Shown piece after piece: positions 60,801 to 64,000 of a stretch of 64,000 bases of DNA. This DNA comes from Stercorarius parasiticus (Eukaryota; Chordata; Aves; Charadriiformes; Stercorariidae): contig VWZL01002829.1 of the NCBI GenBank assembly GCA_013396915.1, forward strand, positions 321,758 to 385,757. Reading direction: 5' to 3'. Within the stretch, counting starts at the first letter, position 1, and every line of letters begins with the position of its first letter. A program made the position numbers and the translations under genes. The notes under the pieces were generated by a model, which saw nothing but the letters and a program-made list of their open reading frames with translations, was not told where the DNA came from and searched no databases.

Positions 60801-63800
60801 CTTTCTGCAATTCATTTCCCTCATCATCTCCCAATATCCAGAATTGCTGTATTAGAGGTGGTAAAAGGTACCCCTCTTCAGGAACCACTTGTGGACCTTC
60901 TCCAAAGTAAAGGGTCCCAGCCTTTTTAGTCTCTCTTCAAGTCAGCAGCTCTATCTTCTTGTGCATTTTTATTATATTTCGCTATATCATATACGCTCTC
61001 CCAAGAGGCATAAACCATTACCTACACAAACTACTCAATAGTAGCAACACAGTACCCACTACGTTGTTCTCACTACCTGCCTTGATGCCGAGCCTGTTGT
61101 TGACTTTTTTTGGTTGATGCAGCACTTGAAGCTTAACAGCAGAGAACTATTGACAACAAGATCTCTTTTCTGACTGCCAGGTCCAACTTAATCTTCACTT
61201 CAACTTGTCAGCAAGGTCCGGCTGCTCCCTCAGGGAAGGAGGGCTAAGCTAAGAGTCAAGGAGCATAACACATCCAACAGAGAAGGTGCCTCATCAGCTA
61301 AAGCCCAGCCCCGCAGTACTCGAGCAAGGCAAGCAGGGCAGACCCAAAGATTGTAGACAGGGTCAAATACCATCGTATTTTTTGTTGATGAGACAGGTCT
61401 GAGGTCAAGCCAGGAGGTGAGTCCACAGGCCAGAGTTAGGTTCAGTGATTGCCACACAGGTCCGTGGTGACAAGGCAGAACAAAGCCAAGATAGGAAGCC
61501 AGTCTAGATCAACAAAAGCCAGAGCCAGGCATAGCTGAGGCTAAGCTGGAGACCAGTACTCCTCCAACACAGCTCTAGAGAAACTGAAAGCCCAGGGCTG
61601 ATTTTAAATGGGGCTGCTGGGCCCATAGGCAGATGGGAAGGGTGTGGAGGAGGTGCCAGGTGAGGCTGTTCATGGCCATTAGGGCTTATTAGTGCACTTA
61701 TATCTTGGCACAAATTAGCACAGCCTTTCACAATCAACAAGATTTCTGTTAAATATGTCAAATGTGCCCCTAACAGCACGTCGAGAGCAGAGGCTTGCAA
61801 TATGTAACATTCATTGTTCTATAATGCACAACAGCAATGTTGCTTCCAGCCTTCCCTCCCACTTCTCCGACCGCAAAGGACCAGTGGAGTATTTCTGGAT
61901 GCAGCCTCTCACTTATCAAAAAATGTAAAAAGTAGAATGTGCACACACCCAAAAAAACATTAAACAAATAAAGCTTACCTGGACTGTAAGAGAGCCCAAA
62001 ACACTCCACTGTTCCTTCCAATGGTGTTTTCATCAGAATTTACAGTCAAGCAATTTCCCTGTGCTGTCCAGAGTACTGAAATATACAGAATATATTGCTC
62101 AGGAAATAAAAATAATGTAGAGGTATATTAAAATGCAGCAAAGAACAGTAAAAACAGGTTAAGAACAATGCTTACCAGCAGCTGCAATGCCAATAAAAAC
62201 AGAAGCAGTGTAGAAAGCCCATGTAGCAGGCTGGATAAAAACTGCAATGTATAGGCTAGAATAGAACAGATCAGTTTATTGAATATAGAGTTGAAGCGGA
62301 CAACGCTCTTTAAGAATCAGATACCTCACTTAGCTTCTTCTAAATCAGCTACTCTCTCTCAAGTGACATTGGAAAATAGTTCAGGTCATACGTGAAAAAA
62401 GGTAATATTTTTACTCCACTAAGCGTGTCGAATTTTTTTTTTATATAGTCATTAATCTGAGACACAACCTGAACTCCAGTGACAGCAAAGTCTAGAAATG
62501 CTGTGGAAAAAATACACTCTGTTCCAGTAGGGTGAACTACTCTGCAGTTACACATCTACTGATACAGGCAGTTGCCTTTCTTAGCCAGTACAATTTCATG
62601 TACGGTATGGTAGCCTTAGGCATGAAAAAATGAAAGATTTTAAAGGAAGCTGAAAAACATTCAAAATAATACTTACCTATAAAATATGCCACTAACAACC
62701 ATGGAAAGTTGAGGTCCTACTATCGCAACCACCGAAGGCGATACAAGATTTGATGCAGAGAATACTCCGTAAATAATGGACATGCTACATAAATAAACAC
62801 CAAAGATGATTAAGTACTTAAAACAAAATATAGGATATAAGTGCAACTGATTTAAGAACATTCAGTCAATTCCAAAATATCAAGCTAAGTACATACATAA
62901 CTTAAGTAACTGCATAACTTTCACGGTCAAACATTTACTTCCTTTCTTCTGTTGCCTTCACCCATAGCACTCTATGTGGGAATACAGGAGTGTACAGTGT
63001 TTCTTGAATTGCTGAACAGAGTCCCAGACTATTGCAGGCAAGCACATCTTGTCATTTACAACACACATTTGTCAAACTGCGCCTTAACAATAGTTACTGT
63101 ATTTTGTGCCCACTACTTCTAGAGGAGAAAGTTCCAGAGCCTCATTCGTCTTATCAGTGAGGTTTTCATTTTCTGCCAAATACAGCACAGAAATTGTACA
63201 GATATATTTTGTGCCAGTTGTAGATTTAGTTTAAATTAAGACAGTAAACCTTCAAAGCAGCAACCAGGTTTTCCTACGTGACAGCTTAATTTGGCATACA
63301 AAAGGTCCCTGATCATGCTTGGCGAGTTTGGCTATGCCAGTGCAATAAACAAACAGAATGGCTTTTCGTGGCTTTACTTCTCATCTTTCTGACTGCTCCT
63401 TTCGCATTTATATTGCAGGATTTCCTGGAAGCTGATCCACACCACCTGTCCTACACAAACACACAGAGGTGTACAAGGGCAAACAACCAAGGCCTTAGTT
63501 AGCAGTTTTATTTATTTTAGCTTCCACATTCTCATCTCCTAAGATAAAATGCTGAGAATGTGATGACCGTATGGTATTTTTTCTCCCTACAAAGAAAAAA
63601 TGCAAGACAGATATGTAGTTCAACTAGAAATAAATCAGAGTAGAACTAGAGCGAATGTTTAAGTATATTATTAAATGGCAAAGTCAGCAGAACACTACAA
63701 TCTCTCGAAAATATATTTCTACCAGATGGAATTATAACCAGCCTCGCCCTGCAAGAAGCACAGTAATAAGAAGATCTGTGTAAATTACCTTGTGTAGCCA

Positions 63801-63844
63801 CTGCCATGAAAATCCGTGTTGTTTAAATTTGTGATAACAGTTTG
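48654..63844 (-). CDS. MFSD11: MFSD11 (UNC93-like MFS protein), 12 of about 13 coding exons; 5' exon off the right edge
   Basis: Polytopic membrane protein of the UNC93-like branch of the major facilitator superfamily; its substrate is not established. Exons in transcription order: 63789-63844, 62677-62784, 62176-62255, 61979-62075, 60027-60085, 57579-57720, 56702-56742, 55469-55534, 52525-52650, 51311-51485, 50161-50296, 48654-48821. All introns are GT-AG, all phases join, and the sum is 1,254 nt (417 codons plus stop). Recognised from long stretches nearly identical to vertebrate MFSD11, e.g. GNLYIYFAWQGKT, LGLGDSCFNTQLLSILGF and the tail TVEWEAAA..ARGSDYSSI. An NNT sequon lies in the first extra-membrane loop, a motif-A-like GGGLFGLLSKNNRFGR in the C-terminal half, and a poorly conserved acidic loop divides the two halves. 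Adding about 32 missing N-terminal residues gives roughly 449, the usual family length. No frameshift or stop is seen, so the gene looks functional. Confidence 0.97.
48822..51310 (-). other. MFSD11 introns between the last three exons
   Basis: Introns 48822-50160 and 50297-51310, split by the exon at 50161-50296. AT-rich, with short A and T runs. I see no repeat family, RNA gene or further exon in them. Confidence 0.7.
50161..50296 (-). CDS. MFSD11: MFSD11 exon: segment 10
   Basis: 136 nt. One base completes a serine, then 45 residues: KEVAIFCSFLLGLGDSCFN, TQLLSILGFLYSEDSAPAFA, IFKFVQ. It ends in phase 0 at donor CAG|GTATTA. This is the most conserved exon of the gene. Confidence 0.97.
51311..51485 (-). 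CDS. MFSD11: MFSD11 exon: motif-A-like loop and segment 9
   Basis: 175 nt, the largest exon. Encodes 57 residues: GGLFGLLSKNNRFGRNP (an MFS motif-A-like loop with G and R-F-G-R), the helix VVMLGMVVHFIAFYLIFF, then a polar extracellular loop MPNDAPIAPMRGTDD. Donor AG|GTATGT. Confidence 0.96.
51486..52524 (-). other. MFSD11 intron
   Basis: Intron between the exons at 51311 and 52525. It contains A/T homopolymer tracts (about 51559-51572 and 51936-51973) and nothing else recognisable. The plus-strand ORFs around 51.6-51.9 kb are chance frames. Confidence 0.7.
52525..52650 (-). CDS. MFSD11: MFSD11 exon: segments 7-8
   Basis: 126 nt. GT completes a glycine, then 41 residues from LELTFFSGVYGTCIGA to SLIGLSGIFIGVGEIL, and a final G before donor GTGAGT. 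The SGVYGTCIG and E-E-K-S-L-I-G-L blocks are near-identical to vertebrate MFSD11. Confidence 0.96.
53330..53480 (+). mobile_element. Degenerate avian ERVL-like LTR fragment
   Basis: The stretch with CTGGTACAGTGCTGTGTTT, followed by TTTAGTATGA, the AACACGCTGATGTTTT block and GGGACTTTTCAGCT, follows the same order as the 5' part of the avian ERVL-like LTR family seen at 28883-29372, with many substitutions. The 3' limit is unclear: the purine-rich sequence up to about 53800 could be the rest of a different LTR subfamily. Noncoding; no internal viral sequence is seen. Confidence 0.65.
54340..54356 (+). promoter_or_regulatory. CTCF-like binding motif
   Basis: CCACCAGATGGCAGCAG fits the core CTCF consensus (CCAC-YAG-RKGGC-RS) at all core positions. 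It lies in an MFSD11 intron. Known from the motif only; occupancy is inferred. Confidence 0.5.
55469..55534 (-). CDS. MFSD11: MFSD11 exon: end of central loop and start of segment 7
   Basis: 66 nt. AG completes a lysine, then KSIKLSFTKEIMLLSVTTAY and T, and a single G before donor GTATGA. Acceptor TCTTTACAG. The sequence runs from the basic end of the central loop into membrane segment 7. Confidence 0.94.
55535..57578 (-). other. MFSD11 introns flanking the microexon
   Basis: Introns 55535-56701 and 56743-57578. AT-rich, without recognised repeats or RNA genes. Confidence 0.65.
56702..56742 (-). CDS. MFSD11: MFSD11 microexon, 41 nt
   Basis: Encodes only SAENKITRAVAAF plus split codons on both sides. 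It aligns with the family's central loop just before the conserved K-K-S of the next exon. Acceptor TTTATCCAG, donor TTCA|GTAAGT. Two other AGs lie within 16 nt; only the chosen one keeps the frame with both neighbouring exons. Without this exon the exons on either side (phases 2 and 1) would not join in frame. Confidence 0.9.
57579..57720 (-). CDS. MFSD11: MFSD11 exon: membrane segment 6 and acidic loop
   Basis: 142 nt. Starts AG (completing glutamate), then 46 residues: SDRRTVFIALTVISLVGTVL, a membrane helix, followed by FFLIRK and the acidic, poorly conserved linker EDTKAPGEDDSTNEILGGS. It ends with TC before the strong donor GTAAGT. The linker is the cytoplasmic loop between the two halves of the transporter and is the part that differs most from mammalian MFSD11. 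Confidence 0.95.
57721..60026 (-). other. MFSD11 intron
   Basis: 2.3 kb of AT-rich intron. Nothing recognisable was seen beyond short homopolymers. Confidence 0.65.
60027..60085 (-). CDS. MFSD11: MFSD11 exon: membrane segment 5
   Basis: 59 nt, between acceptor GGTTTACAG and donor G|GTGGGT. Encodes LFFGNLYIYFAWQGKTHIS plus a split serine before and a split glutamate after. It is too short for a standalone ORF and is identified by homology and exact phase fit. Confidence 0.95.
60712..60975 (-). mobile_element. Probable ancient CR1-like fragment
   Basis: The left part (CCATTGGTTCAGACTGATAT, then an AATCCAGTAT block) resembles an old sauropsid CR1-type repeat. The right part (GGGTCCCAGCCTTTTTAGTC, TCTCTTCAAG) resembles the CR1 stretch encoding 'cctcagcctctcctca' in reverse orientation. 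Highly diverged; family assignment is tentative. Confidence 0.4.
61180..61760. repeat. GC-rich block of unknown origin, possible old transposable element
   Basis: Markedly more GC-rich than the surrounding MFSD11 intron, with quasi-repeated phrases of the type GAGCAAGGCAAGCAGGG, ACAAGGCAGAACAAAGCCAA and AAAGCCAGAGCCAGGC. It fits an old inserted repeat, but I do not recognise the family. The minus ORFs inside have no recognisable protein. Confidence 0.3.
61979..62075 (-). CDS. MFSD11: MFSD11 exon: intracellular loop and start of segment 5
   Basis: 97 nt. Begins TA (completing valine GTA), encodes 31 residues from LWTAQGNCL through SGVFWALLQS, and ends AG before GTAAGC. The W-T-A-Q-G and I-G-R-N-S-G blocks are highly conserved in MFSD11/UNC93-type proteins. 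Confidence 0.96.
62176..62255 (-). CDS. MFSD11: MFSD11 exon: membrane segments 3-4
   Basis: 80 nt. The first base completes a serine codon; then 26 residues beginning LYIAVFIQP and ending GIAAA. Acceptor TCTATTCTAG, donor G|GTAAGC. The intron to the next exon is only 100 nt (62076-62175), the shortest in the gene. Confidence 0.96.
62677..62784 (-). CDS. MFSD11: MFSD11 exon: membrane segment 2
   Basis: 108 nt, phases 2 to 2: the first base completes a split serine codon and the last two begin another. Encodes MSIIYGVFSASNLVSPSVVA followed by IVGPQLSMVVSGIFY, a hydrophobic helix with the conserved S-N-L and S-P-S-V-V-A residues of the family. Donor AG|GTAAGT is strong. Confidence 0.96.
62785..63788 (-). 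other. MFSD11 intron
   Basis: 1.0 kb of AT-rich intron; nothing recognisable. The intron at 62256-62676 is likewise featureless. Confidence 0.65.
63789..63844 (-). CDS. MFSD11: MFSD11 exon (first one visible)
   Basis: 56 nt. Starts in phase 0 after acceptor CTCCTCACAG and ends with AG before donor GTAATT. It encodes 18 residues from QTVITNLNNTDFHGSGYT, with an N-N-T glycosylation sequon in the loop after membrane segment 1. Because it starts with a glutamine in mid-protein, another coding exon carrying the initiator Met and the first membrane segment must lie to the right of position 64000. Confidence 0.95.
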
Positions 63845-64000
63845 CTGTGAGGAGAAAATCGTATGTTAGAAGGTATCTTGTAATCTGAGAACACTTGCAT
63901 CAGTTTGAAGTCACTATTAAATGTTAAAATTAATCATTAATAGACTCTACAAAGTACTTAAAATGAAGTATTACTATTCACAACACCTTCACAATGAAGG

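Larger units (their letters stand above)
60086..61978 (-). other. MFSD11 intron with ancient repeat remnants
   Basis: 1.9-kb intron. It contains a probable ancient CR1-like copy (about 60712-60975) and a GC-richer block at about 61180-61760 that differs in composition from the rest of the intron; both are listed separately. Confidence 0.65.

Noticed and set aside
1..64000. CRISPR arrays, bacterial operons, tRNA or rRNA genes
   Set aside because: None seen. The sequence is vertebrate nuclear DNA; no cloverleaf with A and B boxes or rRNA signature was recognised by eye.

Overview
The window is vertebrate nuclear DNA, almost certainly avian. It carries several CR1 3' ends (the element ending in the ATTCTATGA-type tail typical of birds), a solo LTR of an avian ERVL-like family, and two recognisable vertebrate genes with small exons and GT-AG introns. 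Nearly all open reading frames of 60-430 codons in the window are chance frames in GC-rich or repeat DNA. Real coding sequence is confined to 13 short exons, all on the minus strand. The species cannot be told from the sequence.

Right part (about 48.6-64 kb): the gene MFSD11 (UNC93-like major facilitator protein), read right to left. Twelve exons join without a frame break into 1,254 nt (417 codons plus stop). They run from a phase-0 acceptor at 63844 to the stop at 48654-48656. Only the first coding exon (about 32 residues, judged by family length) lies beyond the right edge. The exons include a 41-nt microexon that no simple ORF scan shows. Introns hold an old LTR fragment, a good CTCF-like site, an ancient CR1-like copy and a GC-rich island of unknown origin.

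Left part: one exon of MGAT5B (N-acetylglucosaminyltransferase Vb/IX, a Golgi enzyme) at 9649-9761, minus strand, encoding the signal-anchor membrane segment. Everything left of it is the following MGAT5B intron; the next exon was not found and is presumably outside the window. The first coding exon was not found either. A CpG island at about 16.35-17.56 kb, interrupted by a 140-base assembly gap (16538-16677), is the best promoter/first-exon candidate. MFSD11 followed by MGAT5B on the same strand is the order known from human 17q25, which supports both calls.

Middle (about 17.6-48.6 kb): no gene supported. It holds CR1 copies, a solo LTR, simple repeats, a 127-bp inverted repeat, several AT-rich islands that could be conserved non-coding elements, and two exon-like cassettes without protein homology. 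Base composition changes from GC-rich to AT-rich near 42.5-43.7 kb, so the two genes sit in different compositional domains. No new biological system was found; the points of interest are gene-structure and regulatory observations.
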